Assembly (NCBI GenBank): GCA_947494695.1
Contig: CANLWB010000013.1
Span: forward strand, 117,993-181,992
From: an uncultured Flavobacteriaceae bacterium
Lineage (GTDB): Bacteria > Bacteroidota > Bacteroidia > Flavobacteriales > Flavobacteriaceae
Direction: 5' to 3'
Length of the DNA: 64,000 bases
The notes below the pieces were generated by a model. That model saw only the letters and a program-made list of their open reading frames with translations, made no database searches and had not been told where the DNA came from. Of the stretch, positions 52,447-61,693 are shown one piece after another. Numbering within the stretch: the first letter of the stretch is position 1; each line of letters begins with the position of its first letter. A program made the translations under genes and the position numbers.

Positions 52447-53652
52447 ATGAACCGTTATTCTAAGTTTATAGAAAATGAGTCCTTTCTAGATTGGGTGTAT
52501 AATCCAACACCAGAAAGTACGAGGTTTTGGAAAAATTATATTCGCGAAAACCCTGAAGAAAAAGAGACTATTGATGTTTTAAAGGACATCTTAATAAGTG
52601 TAAAAACGAATGAGGCTAGACTTTCTGAAGAAGAGAAAGCGGAAATCTTTACAAAACTTTTCAGTAAAATAAAAGATACAAAGTCTGGTAGGGTATATCA
52701 TCTCGTAAGTAAATCATATAAATATGTTGCCGTGTTAATCCTATTGTTGGTGGTTACAATGGTATTTACCAATGGCAATTTTAGAAACACTAGAGATGGT
52801 TTTTTTGATGGTGAAAATGATATGGTTCTAGATTCTATTTCAAAGCGTAGTACTCAGCTAGTTTTGGAGACGGGCAACACGTTGCTTATTGAAGAAGAAG
52901 AATCTTTAATCGAATATACCAGTTTAGGGAATTTGGTGGTTAATGAAGTGGATACGATTTTGGTAAATAATAAAAAAGAAGGAAAAAACTTACTTTTTAA
53001 TAAAATAATTGTACCTTTTGGAAAGCGAAGTAAAATCATATTATCAGACGGTTCCATGGTGCATCTTAATGCGGGTACAACGTTCGTATTTCCAAAAGAT
53101 TTCAGCTCTAAGCAGAGAACGGTATTTCTTTCTGGAGAGGCATTTTTTGAAGTGGCCACCAACAAGAAAAAACCATTTATTGTGAAAATGATTGAAGAAA
53201 AACTTTCCGTTGAAGTGCTTGGTACCAAATTTAATGTTTCAGCATACCCCATCGATTCTAATGTTTTAACGGTATTAACTGAGGGTAAAGTGGCTATTTC
53301 GGAGCAAAATTTATTTGGTGCTCGAAAGACAATGCTTCAACCCGGTCAATTAGCATCATGGAGTAAAGAAGAAGAAAACATGGATATTAAGCAGGTAAAT
53401 ACCTACAATCACACCTCCTGGGTACAGGGACTTCTGTATTTTGAGAGTGAGTCCATTGTTAATGTCGTTAGAAAAATAGAACGTTATTACAACGTGAACA
53501 TAATTTTTGCTCCCAAACTCAATGAAAAACAAATAAACGTAAGTGGTAAGTTAGATCTTAATGATGACATCGAGCGAACCCTTGAAAATTTAACAATTAC
53601 AACAGAATTTAAATTTGAAATAATCAATGATAATAAATACATGATAAAGTAA
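52447..53652 (+). CDS. FecR-like anti-sigma factor
   Basis: The 401-residue protein has a cytoplasmic sigma-binding head (about 1-90), one membrane helix (about 93-111, YVAVLILLLVVTMVFT) and a periplasmic FecR domain (about 185-285, IVPFGKRSKIILSDGSMVHL; FFEVATNKKKPFIV). The DUF4974-type C-terminus (about 325-400, ESESIVNVVRKIERYYNVNI) probably binds the STN domain of SusC. It lies 12 bp before the reading frame of the SusC gene, so it is probably transcribed together with it or with the sigma factor. Confidence 0.92.
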   Translation: MNRYSKFIENESFLDWVYNPTPESTRFWKNYIRENPEEKETIDVLKDILISVKTNEARLSEEEKAEIFTKLFSKIKDTKSGRVYHLVSKSYKYVAVLILLLVVTMVFTNGNFRNTRDGFFDGENDMVLDSISKRSTQLVLETGNTLLIEEEESLIEYTSLGNLVVNEVDTILVNNKKEGKNLLFNKIIVPFGKRSKIILSDGSMVHLNAGTTFVFPKDFSSKQRTVFLSGEAFFEVATNKKKPFIVKMIEEKLSVEVLGTKFNVSAYPIDSNVLTVLTEGKVAISEQNLFGARKTMLQPGQLASWSKEEENMDIKQVNTYNHTSWVQGLLYFESESIVNVVRKIERYYNVNIIFAPKLNEKQINVSGKLDLNDDIERTLENLTITTEFKFEIINDNKYMIK

Positions 53653-53739
53653 AAAAAACAGAGAATGCGTCAACATTCTCTGAGTAAAAAAAACTGCTAT
53701 ACGGGCAGTCTAAGTTTAATTAAAAACCAAACCAAATTT

Positions 53740-56700
53740 ATGAAAAATAACTATTGTTTCTATGATTCCCTATTGGATTTTAGGAATAAAACTCTATTTG
53801 TAATGAAGAGTCTTAGCATCTTTTTAGTCCTATTCACATTGTATTCTTTCACAGGTACCTATTCGCAGAGCAAAAAGCTTCGAATAGAAATCAAACAGGC
53901 GACTTTAATGAATATGATTGAATCCATAGAAAATCAAAGTGAATTCGTTTTTATTTACAGTGATGATGTATTACCAGAATTAAAAAAAGCCCTTGGGGAT
54001 ATTGAAATAAAAGGTAAACCCATCCGTAAAGTTTTAGACAAGGTTGTAAACAAAAACAAACTTGTGTATTCCATAAACGAACGTCAGGTCATATTAAATA
54101 AAAAGGTTCTTAATTTAAGACCCCAGCGCCAGATATCCGGTCAGGTTACAGGAGCATCAGATGGTTTACCACTACCAGGGGTTAATGTTATTATTGAAGG
54201 AACTTCAAGTGGAGCCCAAACAGACTTTAATGGGAATTATGCTATTAATGCCAGTGAAGGGGATGTGTTAAGAGTTAGTTTTGTTGGTATGAAAACCCGG
54301 TTTATAACTGTTGGAAGTAGTACCACGATTAACATTGTAATGGAGGAAGATCTGGAAGATTTGGATGAGGTAGTAATCACCGGTTATCAAAATGTAAGAA
54401 GAGAATTGTTTACCGGGGCATCTCAAACCATTAAAGCTAGAGATATTAAGCTTGATGGTGTAGCTGATATATCAAGAGCTCTTGAGGGGCGGGCAGCAGG
54501 GGTAACCGTGCAAAATGTTACAGGAACATTTGGAGCTTCCCCCCGAATTACCATCAGGGGCTCCTCATCCATTTTAGGAGATACCAAACCTATCTGGGTT
54601 ATAGATGGAGCCATTCAAGAAGAAATAGTTGACATATCATTTCAAGATCTGGTTGCAGGTGACCTGAATAGTTTATTAAGTTCGGCTTTAGCGGGATTGA
54701 ATGCCAATGATATTGAGAGTTTTGAAATATTAAGAGATGCCTCGGCAAGTGCTCAGTATGGTGCAAGAGCCCTAAATGGGGTTGTGGTTATTACGACAAA
54801 GTCTGGTAAGAGAAATCAGAAACCAGCTTTTAATTTTACTTCAGAGTATGCCGTAAGAGCCATCCCAAGTTATGATGAGTATAACCTTTTGAATTCACAA
54901 GAAACCGTTTCAATTTATAGGCAGTTAGCAAGTCTGCAAGTAGGACAAATAACGAATACAGGAGTTGTTAACGGAAGAAGTGGAGGTATTTACAACCTGC
55001 TTTATAACTCTTTGGAACCAAATGAACAAGGTGTTTTTGAGGTTAGTAATACCCCAGAAGGACGGGCCAAGTTTCTACAACAGTATGAATTGGCCAATAC
55101 CAATTGGTTTAAAGAGCTCTTTAGACCCACACCTACACAAACGCATACCTTGAGTTTTTCTGCTGGTGGAGATAAAAGTACAACATACGCTTCTTTAGGA
55201 TATTTTACAGACCCAGGTTGGACCATTGCAGATAGGGTAAGAAGGCTAACTGGGAATTTAAGAAATACGTTCTATTTAGGGGGTAACGATCAGTTTAAGG
55301 TAACCACACAATTAAATGCGTCTATAAGAAATCAAAAGGCTCCTGGAACTTTAGACAGAGAAGAAGATCAATTTTTTGGTTCGTTTAACAGAGAGTTCGA
55401 TATAAACCCTTTTAACTATGCTCTAAGTACAAGTAGGGCTATACGTCCAAGAGATAATAATGGTGATTTGGAATTCGTTCGAAACAATTGGGCGCCATTT
55501 AACATCTTACAAGAAATAGATAATAATTTTGTTGAGTTAAATGTTAACGACGTTCGTTTTCAGGCGCAATTGGATTATAAGATTAATGATGATCTCCAAT
55601 TTTCTTTTTTAGGAACAGCACGTTATGCAAGTTCGATACGTGACCATTCTACTACAGAGTTTTCAAATGCCGCCGAAGCCTATCGAGCAAATGATAATAC
55701 ACTAATAAGAGATGCAAATACCTTTTTGTTTCAAGATCCCGAACTTCCAAATTCGAGTCCAAGAGTGGTGTTACCCGTTGGTGGTATTTTAAGAAATAAT
55801 AGAAATACAATCACAACATATACATTTAGAAATACTTTAGAGTATAGTAAGAGGTTTAATAACGACTTACATGGGTTAACGCTTTATGGAGGTCAAGAGT
55901 ATAGACATACAGACAGGTCTGCTGGGTTTAATACGGGTTTTGGTTACCAATTCTCAAGAGGAGGGACCGTTTTTACCGATCCGGACATTCTTAGAAAAGC
56001 AATTTTAGAAGGCGATGACTATTTTGGTTTTCAAGATACCAGAAACAGAGAGTTAACATTCTTTGCGAATGCCATGTACGATTTTGATAAAAAATACATT
56101 CTAAGTCTTTCTGGGAATTATGAAGGCTCTAACAGGGCAGGTAAATCTAAAGGAACAAGATGGTTACCAACCTATACCGTTTCCGGAAGATGGAATGTAC
56201 ATAGGGAAAACTTTATTGATAATACAGGTGTCATTAATAATTTAGTTCTAAGAGGGTCTTATGGTTTATCGGCATTGATTGCCAATACAGCCTCAAATAA
56301 TGAAGCTATATTTAGAAACCAGGTGACCGATAGAGGACTTATTTCCGACAGAGAAAATGCCATTAACATTGAAGACTTGCAAAACTCGGAGTTAACATGG
56401 GAAAAGCAAATAGAGTATAATTTGGGAGTGGATCTAGGATTATTCAACAATAGAATAGCCATGAATGTCGATGCTTATTTTAGAGATGGAAAAGACTTAA
56501 TAGATTTTATAACGACTTCTGGAATTGGGGGGCAATCTATAAAACTTGGTAACTTCTCATCTTTAGAAACTAAAGGAATAGAATTTCAGGTAAACACAGT
56601 AAATGTGTCTCATGATGAATTTCAGTGGACTTCTGGTTTTAATTTATCATTGCTGGATCAAGAAATCACCGAGCTACAACAAGAACCTAATGTATTTGAT

Positions 56701-57402
56701 TTAATAACTGGTGGGCAATTTGGTAATGCCGTTGGATTTGCACCAAACTCATTGTTCTCTTATAATTTTGAAGGATTAGATAGTGATGGGTATCCCACAT
56801 TTACCTTACCAGAAGGGGGCATAGATTTTCAGTCCACCGATAATCCATTGGCTTATCTTAAACATGAAGGACCAACGTTACCTAATTATTCTGGAGGTTT
56901 AGCTAATAATTTCAGATACAAAAACTGGGACTTTAGTTTCTTTGTTTCATTTTCAGGAGGTAATAAAATTCGATTAGACCCTGCATATTCTTCTAATTAT
57001 TCAGATTTATCGGTTTTTCCTACCGAGTTTATCAATAGGTGGTTAAGTCCGGGAGATGAGAACATCACGAACATACCGGTGATTCCAACAAGACAGCTCA
57101 TACAAAGGCGAGGAGAGAATAACTCAAGACAGACATTTAATGCGTATAACTACTCTTCAGAACGTATTGCCGACGGCGATTTTATTAGACTGAAAAATAT
57201 TACTCTTGGGTACTCATTAGATAAAAAAGTGATTAAAAAGTTAGGAATGAGCCGTTTTAGGCTGAGTTTGCAAAGTACAAACCCATTCTTAATTTATTCT
57301 GATAAAAAATTAGCAGGACAAGACCCTGAGTTTATAAGGTCTGGTGGTGTTGCATTCCCAATTACCAGATTGTATACGTTTACAGTTAATCTTGGATTTT
57401 AA
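53740..57402 (+). CDS. SusC/RagA-type TonB-linked outer-membrane transporter with STN domain
   Basis: I start at ATG 53740 (MKNNYCFYDSLLDFRNKTLF), the usual opening of STN-bearing SusC proteins; a start at 53665 is longer and ATG 53803 shorter. The 1220-residue protein has a signal ending near TYSQ (about 43), an STN domain (about 46-120) that signals to FecR, a CarboxypepD-reg domain (about 133-215), the plug (about 225-360, VVITGYQNVRRELFTGAS; SAQYGARALNGVVVITT) and the barrel to the end. It forms a pedal-bin complex with the SusD gene 9 bp downstream and imports a substrate after capture. Confidence 0.95.
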   Translation: MKNNYCFYDSLLDFRNKTLFVMKSLSIFLVLFTLYSFTGTYSQSKKLRIEIKQATLMNMIESIENQSEFVFIYSDDVLPELKKALGDIEIKGKPIRKVLDKVVNKNKLVYSINERQVILNKKVLNLRPQRQISGQVTGASDGLPLPGVNVIIEGTSSGAQTDFNGNYAINASEGDVLRVSFVGMKTRFITVGSSTTINIVMEEDLEDLDEVVITGYQNVRRELFTGASQTIKARDIKLDGVADISRALEGRAAGVTVQNVTGTFGASPRITIRGSSSILGDTKPIWVIDGAIQEEIVDISFQDLVAGDLNSLLSSALAGLNANDIESFEILRDASASAQYGARALNGVVVITTKSGKRNQKPAFNFTSEYAVRAIPSYDEYNLLNSQETVSIYRQLASLQVGQITNTGVVNGRSGGIYNLLYNSLEPNEQGVFEVSNTPEGRAKFLQQYELANTNWFKELFRPTPTQTHTLSFSAGGDKSTTYASLGYFTDPGWTIADRVRRLTGNLRNTFYLGGNDQFKVTTQLNASIRNQKAPGTLDREEDQFFGSFNREFDINPFNYALSTSRAIRPRDNNGDLEFVRNNWAPFNILQEIDNNFVELNVNDVRFQAQLDYKINDDLQFSFLGTARYASSIRDHSTTEFSNAAEAYRANDNTLIRDANTFLFQDPELPNSSPRVVLPVGGILRNNRNTITTYTFRNTLEYSKRFNNDLHGLTLYGGQEYRHTDRSAGFNTGFGYQFSRGGTVFTDPDILRKAILEGDDYFGFQDTRNRELTFFANAMYDFDKKYILSLSGNYEGSNRAGKSKGTRWLPTYTVSGRWNVHRENFIDNTGVINNLVLRGSYGLSALIANTASNNEAIFRNQVTDRGLISDRENAINIEDLQNSELTWEKQIEYNLGVDLGLFNNRIAMNVDAYFRDGKDLIDFITTSGIGGQSIKLGNFSSLETKGIEFQVNTVNVSHDEFQWTSGFNLSLLDQEITELQQEPNVFDLITGGQFGNAVGFAPNSLFSYNFEGLDSDGYPTFTLPEGGIDFQSTDNPLAYLKHEGPTLPNYSGGLANNFRYKNWDFSFFVSFSGGNKIRLDPAYSSNYSDLSVFPTEFINRWLSPGDENITNIPVIPTRQLIQRRGENNSRQTFNAYNYSSERIADGDFIRLKNITLGYSLDKKVIKKLGMSRFRLSLQSTNPFLIYSDKKLAGQDPEFIRSGGVAFPITRLYTFTVNLGF

Positions 57403-57411
57403 TAAAAAGCT

Positions 57412-58920
57412 ATGAAAACATATAATATAATAAAACTACCTATCATGATACTACTTTTAGCTTTAGTATCATGCGATGATATATTAGATGAATCTCCAGA
57501 TAATAGAACCGAGATAGATTCTTTAGAAAAAATAAGTGAACTTTTAGTTAATGCATATCCACAAGCGTTATATACACCCTTTTTAGAACCTATGTCTGAT
57601 AATGCAGATGATAAGAGTTTTTCTGCTACTCAAACCCGTTTAAATGATTTGATGTATGAGTGGGGTGATTTTTTTGATGACGACGTAGATACACCTACCA
57701 ATTATTGGAATGAGGCTTACGAAGCCATATCGCAGGCAAATCAGGCTCTAGCGTCTTTGGATGAATTGGGAGAACTAGATGTTGTGCAAAGAGGTGAAGC
57801 CCTTTTATGTAGGGCATATGGGCATTTTATGTTGGTAAATATTTTTGCCAAAGCCTATAATCCATCTACAGCTTCCTCAGATTTAGGAATTCCGTATGTT
57901 ACAGAGCCAGAAACGACCTTATTACCTCAGTATTCAAGGAATACAATACAGGAAGTTTATGATAAGATTGAAGCCGATTTAGTAGAAGGGCTAAAATATA
58001 CAGGCAAGGATAATGACTATAAAGATAGCGGGGTTGCAAGATTTCACTTTACCTCAAGAGCAGCCTATGCATTTGCTTCTCGTTTTTATTTAACTATAGG
58101 AGAATGGCAAAAGGTTGTAGATTATAGTAATATGGTTTTGGGATCTGGGTCTGGTGTTGTAGATATTCGAGACTATACAAATGATTATAGAGCGGCAGGT
58201 TTGAGTTATAGTGAAATGTCTTCCAGGTTTGGTTCAACAATGGAACCAGCAAATCTTTTGATTACGGTTGGGCCTTCAATCTACGATAGAAATCATTTTT
58301 TGCTGCGTTTTCAATTAAGTGGAAACTTAGCCAGAAATCTGTTCTTTGTAGGGAATGCTGCCGGCCTGGCATGGTCTGAGCAAGTGTTCGGTCAAGATTT
58401 GTTTTTCAACGTTCCAAAGTATAATGAGTATTTTAAAGTAACGAATCAAGCAGCCGAGATTGGGATTGCCTTTGTGCAAACCCCGCTTTTAACTACAGAT
58501 GAAACGATGTTCAATAGGGCAGAAGCTTATGCGATGCTCGGGGAATTGCAATTAGCCGCAGATGATTTAAATACGTTATTGTCTGTAAAGTCTCAGGGGT
58601 ATACCAGTGCAGCAGTGTTAACGACTAATGCTATTGCAGCCAATTTTGGAACGGCTCCGGATTTCTATACGCCATTTTATCAAATACCGGCAGATGCCAT
58701 ACCTTTTATAAATGTCATTTTAGAAACTAAAAGGTCCGTGTTTTATAATGAAGGATTGCGTTGGTTCGATATAAAAAGACATGATATTCAGGTAAATCAC
58801 GATAGAGATGTAACACCCAGTGTTTCAGAAACTTTAACGCTGCCAAAAGGAGATCAAAGAAGAGCTTTACAAATTCCAACAGAAGCGCAATCTAGAGGTA
58901 TTTTACCTAATCCAAGATAG
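57412..58920 (+). CDS. SusD/RagB-type outer-membrane lipoprotein
   Basis: The 502-residue protein has a lipobox (LALVSC, Cys21), then the DDILDESPDNRTEIDSLEKI opening found across the family. The TPR-like helical body (about 80-260, LCRAYGHFMLVNIFAKAYN) and the late EALRWFDIKRH-like NEGLRWFDIKRHDI (near 450) are typical. It is the lid and substrate-binding partner of SusC. The gene starts 9 bp after SusC and 26 bp before the metallohydrolase gene. Confidence 0.95.
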   Translation: MKTYNIIKLPIMILLLALVSCDDILDESPDNRTEIDSLEKISELLVNAYPQALYTPFLEPMSDNADDKSFSATQTRLNDLMYEWGDFFDDDVDTPTNYWNEAYEAISQANQALASLDELGELDVVQRGEALLCRAYGHFMLVNIFAKAYNPSTASSDLGIPYVTEPETTLLPQYSRNTIQEVYDKIEADLVEGLKYTGKDNDYKDSGVARFHFTSRAAYAFASRFYLTIGEWQKVVDYSNMVLGSGSGVVDIRDYTNDYRAAGLSYSEMSSRFGSTMEPANLLITVGPSIYDRNHFLLRFQLSGNLARNLFFVGNAAGLAWSEQVFGQDLFFNVPKYNEYFKVTNQAAEIGIAFVQTPLLTTDETMFNRAEAYAMLGELQLAADDLNTLLSVKSQGYTSAAVLTTNAIAANFGTAPDFYTPFYQIPADAIPFINVILETKRSVFYNEGLRWFDIKRHDIQVNHDRDVTPSVSETLTLPKGDQRRALQIPTEAQSRGILPNPR

Positions 58921-58946
58921 CCTTGTCAAACTTTAATACGATTAAA

Positions 58947-59804
58947 ATGAAAAATATAAAACATATAATATTGGCAAATCTTGTATTAATAGCTATGTTA
59001 GTTAGTGGATGTAGCGAATCTTCAGATACAATACAAGAAAGCCAAATAGATACAAGTACCCCAATTTTGTCTGATTTAGATGTCTGGTTAAGGTCTAATT
59101 TTGTTTCCCCTTACAATATTGAAATATCATATTTATGGGGAGCCAGTAACACAGATATTGCTAGGTTTTTATATCCTATGAATGAAGGTGGTGTGCAACG
59201 GTGGTCGCAAACTATAAAAGACACCTGGATTGAACCTTATAATGAATTAGGTGGCGATGATTTTATAGCAAAAATCACACCAAGACAAATTGTATATTCA
59301 GGAGGTTTTAATTATAACCCAAACAGTCCAACCATAACATTGGGTATCGCCGAAGCCGGAACCAGAATAACATTTTTTAATTTAGACTTTTTAGATTATT
59401 CTGATGTGAACAGCATTCGAAGACCTTTGCAAACATTACATCATGAATATGCACATATTTTAAATCAAAAATTTCCTTTTACCGATGACTATGGTTTAAT
59501 TACACCTGCCGATTACACAGCGCAATGGTTTAACCTGACTTCTCAACAAGCCCTCGATTTAGGATTTATTACACCTTACGCCTCGAGTCAGGAAGGAGAG
59601 GATTTCGTCGAAATAATAGCGACAATGCTCACGACATCTAAAGCAGATTTCGATGCTATTGTAGGTAGCGCAAGTCCAACTGGACAGGCAATTATAAGAC
59701 AAAAGCAAGAAATAGTTGTAGCCTATTTTCAAGAAAATTTTGAAATAGACCTTTTTGAACTTCAAGAATTAACATATCAGGCGCTTTTAGAGAGTTTGGA
59801 CTAA
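58947..59804 (+). CDS. substrate import-associated zinc metallohydrolase lipoprotein (HExxH)
   Basis: ATG 58947 gives the lipoprotein signal MKNIKHIILANLVLIAMLVS-GC (Cys22). The 285-residue protein has HHEYAHILNQ (His166, Glu167, His170) and a likely third ligand in EGEDFVEIIATML. It corresponds to the 'LP_HExxH_w_tonB' type found only beside SusC/SusD genes. It should cut a peptide or amide substrate at the surface to feed the transporter. It sits 26 bp after SusD and 12 bp before DUF4302. Confidence 0.92.
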   Translation: MKNIKHIILANLVLIAMLVSGCSESSDTIQESQIDTSTPILSDLDVWLRSNFVSPYNIEISYLWGASNTDIARFLYPMNEGGVQRWSQTIKDTWIEPYNELGGDDFIAKITPRQIVYSGGFNYNPNSPTITLGIAEAGTRITFFNLDFLDYSDVNSIRRPLQTLHHEYAHILNQKFPFTDDYGLITPADYTAQWFNLTSQQALDLGFITPYASSQEGEDFVEIIATMLTTSKADFDAIVGSASPTGQAIIRQKQEIVVAYFQENFEIDLFELQELTYQALLESLD

Positions 59805-59816
59805 AAAAATGAACAA

Positions 59817-61253
59817 ATGAAAAAAATAATTAGTTATATATTCAGTCTATCAATACTATTAGTCGCGCTTAACTCGTGTGAAGTGGACAGGACTGAATCC
59901 GTATTTGAGGACTTGCCATCGGTAAGAATAGAAAACGAAATAAGTGAATTGAGAACATTACTGTTAGCACAGAGCCAGGGTTTTTCCGGTGTTTATTTTC
60001 CAAATAACAGTGTTGTAGGGGGGATTAATTTTCATATGAATTTTACACCAGATCTTAGGGTTAAAATAACTTCAGATTTTAAAAATGACACAAGTCTTAC
60101 AGATACCAGATACGAAATTGTTACCGGAACTACGGCGGCAGAATTGGTATTTACAACGGGTTCGAGGCACATAACCGACTTGGTTCAGGATGGAGCGGCA
60201 GGATTCAATACCTTTTTTGGGAGTAATTCTTTTCAATATGCAGGTGAAGAAAACGGTGTGATCACGTTTAAAGATGTGCGTAGTGATGGTATTTTTGAAT
60301 TATTTCCTTCAGGGTTCTCAGATTTCGATACAGAAAGTGTTGCCAGTGCAAATACCACCTATTCTAGCAGGTTGGCTTTTACCGAGGTGGATTGTACAAC
60401 AGCATCCGTTTTCGATAACTTGGTAATGGAAGTAAATAATGGAGGAGAGGTTACCAATTACATTCTAAATTACAATGCAGATAATATTTTCTTTGATGCA
60501 GAGACTACAGACGCCCAAGGCATAAGTGCCAGGCAAGGTTTTGGAGTGGCCTTTACACTGATTGGAGGGGAGCAGGCATTATCAATTAGCCCATCCCTGG
60601 AAGTTGGAGAACAGAGTTTTAAAAATTTCATATTAGATTTAAATGCTCCCAGAACTCAATATGTAGCCACAGTAAATGGTGTAACGGCTACGATTTCTAA
60701 TGTGACGTTAGCAAGTCCGTCTGGAGCAGAACTCAATAATGATATCACTTTATTAGAAAGTGCATTTTTATACAGACCTGCTCTTGGAAGTAATGCGTTA
60801 ACGAGTTCTTGCTTTAATACCCTCGTATTAGACCAAATTAGCGCTAATTTAGATGCGGCATTTGGTGCAGGAGCATTCACATTTACAGAATTTCAATTTA
60901 TTTTTAATTTTAATAGTGATGCATGTGACAATTTTTTGTTTACACAAATTACACGTACGGCCGATGGCGCGACGTTTAATGCCTTCTATTGTTTTAACAG
61001 AGCTAGTGTGAGTAATAATAGATTGTTTCAGGAATATACAGGGCCATTTGGCACAGGTAATGGACCATTACTTGAAGGCGTTTATGCACCACTTATAGAT
61101 TTTTTCAATAATCCTGCCGGGACAAGTTCGGGAATGTTATATACCAATGAAGATACTTTTAGGTCGAACACAAGTTCATTTCCAAATATTTCAGGAACAT
61201 TTACTAAAATGGATAATCAAGCACTTAGAGTGTACGGACTGTTTTTCGGATAA
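59817..61253 (+). CDS. DUF4302 lipoprotein
   Basis: The 478-residue protein has a lipobox (ALNSC, Cys21) and the DUF4302 opening ENEISELRTLLLAQSQGFSG and VYFPNN. Two similar halves each end with a stretch like LGSNALTSSCFNTLVLDQIS, Cys-containing. DUF4302 lipoproteins typically follow the HExxH lipoprotein in this SusC/D context and are presumed to bind substrate on the surface. It is the last gene before the terminator at 61351. Confidence 0.9.
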   Translation: MKKIISYIFSLSILLVALNSCEVDRTESVFEDLPSVRIENEISELRTLLLAQSQGFSGVYFPNNSVVGGINFHMNFTPDLRVKITSDFKNDTSLTDTRYEIVTGTTAAELVFTTGSRHITDLVQDGAAGFNTFFGSNSFQYAGEENGVITFKDVRSDGIFELFPSGFSDFDTESVASANTTYSSRLAFTEVDCTTASVFDNLVMEVNNGGEVTNYILNYNADNIFFDAETTDAQGISARQGFGVAFTLIGGEQALSISPSLEVGEQSFKNFILDLNAPRTQYVATVNGVTATISNVTLASPSGAELNNDITLLESAFLYRPALGSNALTSSCFNTLVLDQISANLDAAFGAGAFTFTEFQFIFNFNSDACDNFLFTQITRTADGATFNAFYCFNRASVSNNRLFQEYTGPFGTGNGPLLEGVYAPLIDFFNNPAGTSSGMLYTNEDTFRSNTSSFPNISGTFTKMDNQALRVYGLFFG

Positions 61254-61350
61254 AAACAGTTTAGGGTAAACTTTAATAGTATTTACGCCTTAAATTCACT
61301 CAATAGGATGTTACGTTGTACTAAATAAATTAAAATTAACCTGAGAACAA

Positions 61351-61386
61351 AATCCCTGCATCATCTGATGCAGGGATTGTTTTTTA
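61351..61386 (+). terminator. Rho-independent terminator of the Sus-like operon
   Basis: AATCCCTGCATCA, TC, TGATGCAGGGATT: a 13-bp perfect stem followed by GTTTTTT, 97 bp after the DUF4302 stop. Confidence 0.9.
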
Positions 61387-61467
61387 TTAAAAAGAAATCT
61401 TTGAAGCTCTTAGGCAGGGTTTTTGTGGAACCTACTCAAAAGCCGACAAACAGGATTGTTATTCCTG

Positions 61468-61585
61468 TTCATTGAGCGTAGCCGAAGTGTGTTCATTGAG
61501 CGTAGCCGAAGTGTGGTCATTGAGCGTAGCCGAAGTGTGGTCATTGAGCGTAGTCGAAATGTGGTCATTGAGCGTAGCCGAAATG
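61468..61585. repeat. 24-bp tandem repeats, about five copies
   Basis: The unit contains CATTGAGCGTAGCCGAAGTG plus GTGTT or GTGGT (copies differ by G/A, C/T and T/G). Starts fall at 61468, 61492, 61516, 61540 and 61564. Single copies of this sequence are common in Flavobacteriia intergenic DNA; a five-fold array is less so. Both strands read as short artificial frames and should not be called genes. Confidence 0.9.
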
Positions 61586-61665
61586 AAAACCAGAATCTAA
61601 ACAACAAATTGAAGGCAGATTGAAATATAATTTTTCCATTTTATATCGTTATCATATTTTGTATT

Positions 61666-61673
61666 TACATTTG
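61666..61673 (+). promoter_or_regulatory. candidate -7 box of the porin gene
   Basis: TACATTTG matches TAnnTTTG 20 bp before the ATG at 61694. No -33 TTG is seen. Confidence 0.4.
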
Positions 61674-61693
61674 CACTGTTTTATATATAATTT

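Noticed and set aside
61468..61585. CRISPR-like direct repeats
   Set aside because: Repeats are contiguous with no spacers and there are no cas genes.
61423..61623. Open frames on both strands (IERSRSV repeats on plus, LRLRSMT repeats on minus)
   Set aside because: They are translations of the 24-bp tandem repeat; no start signal, no conserved protein.
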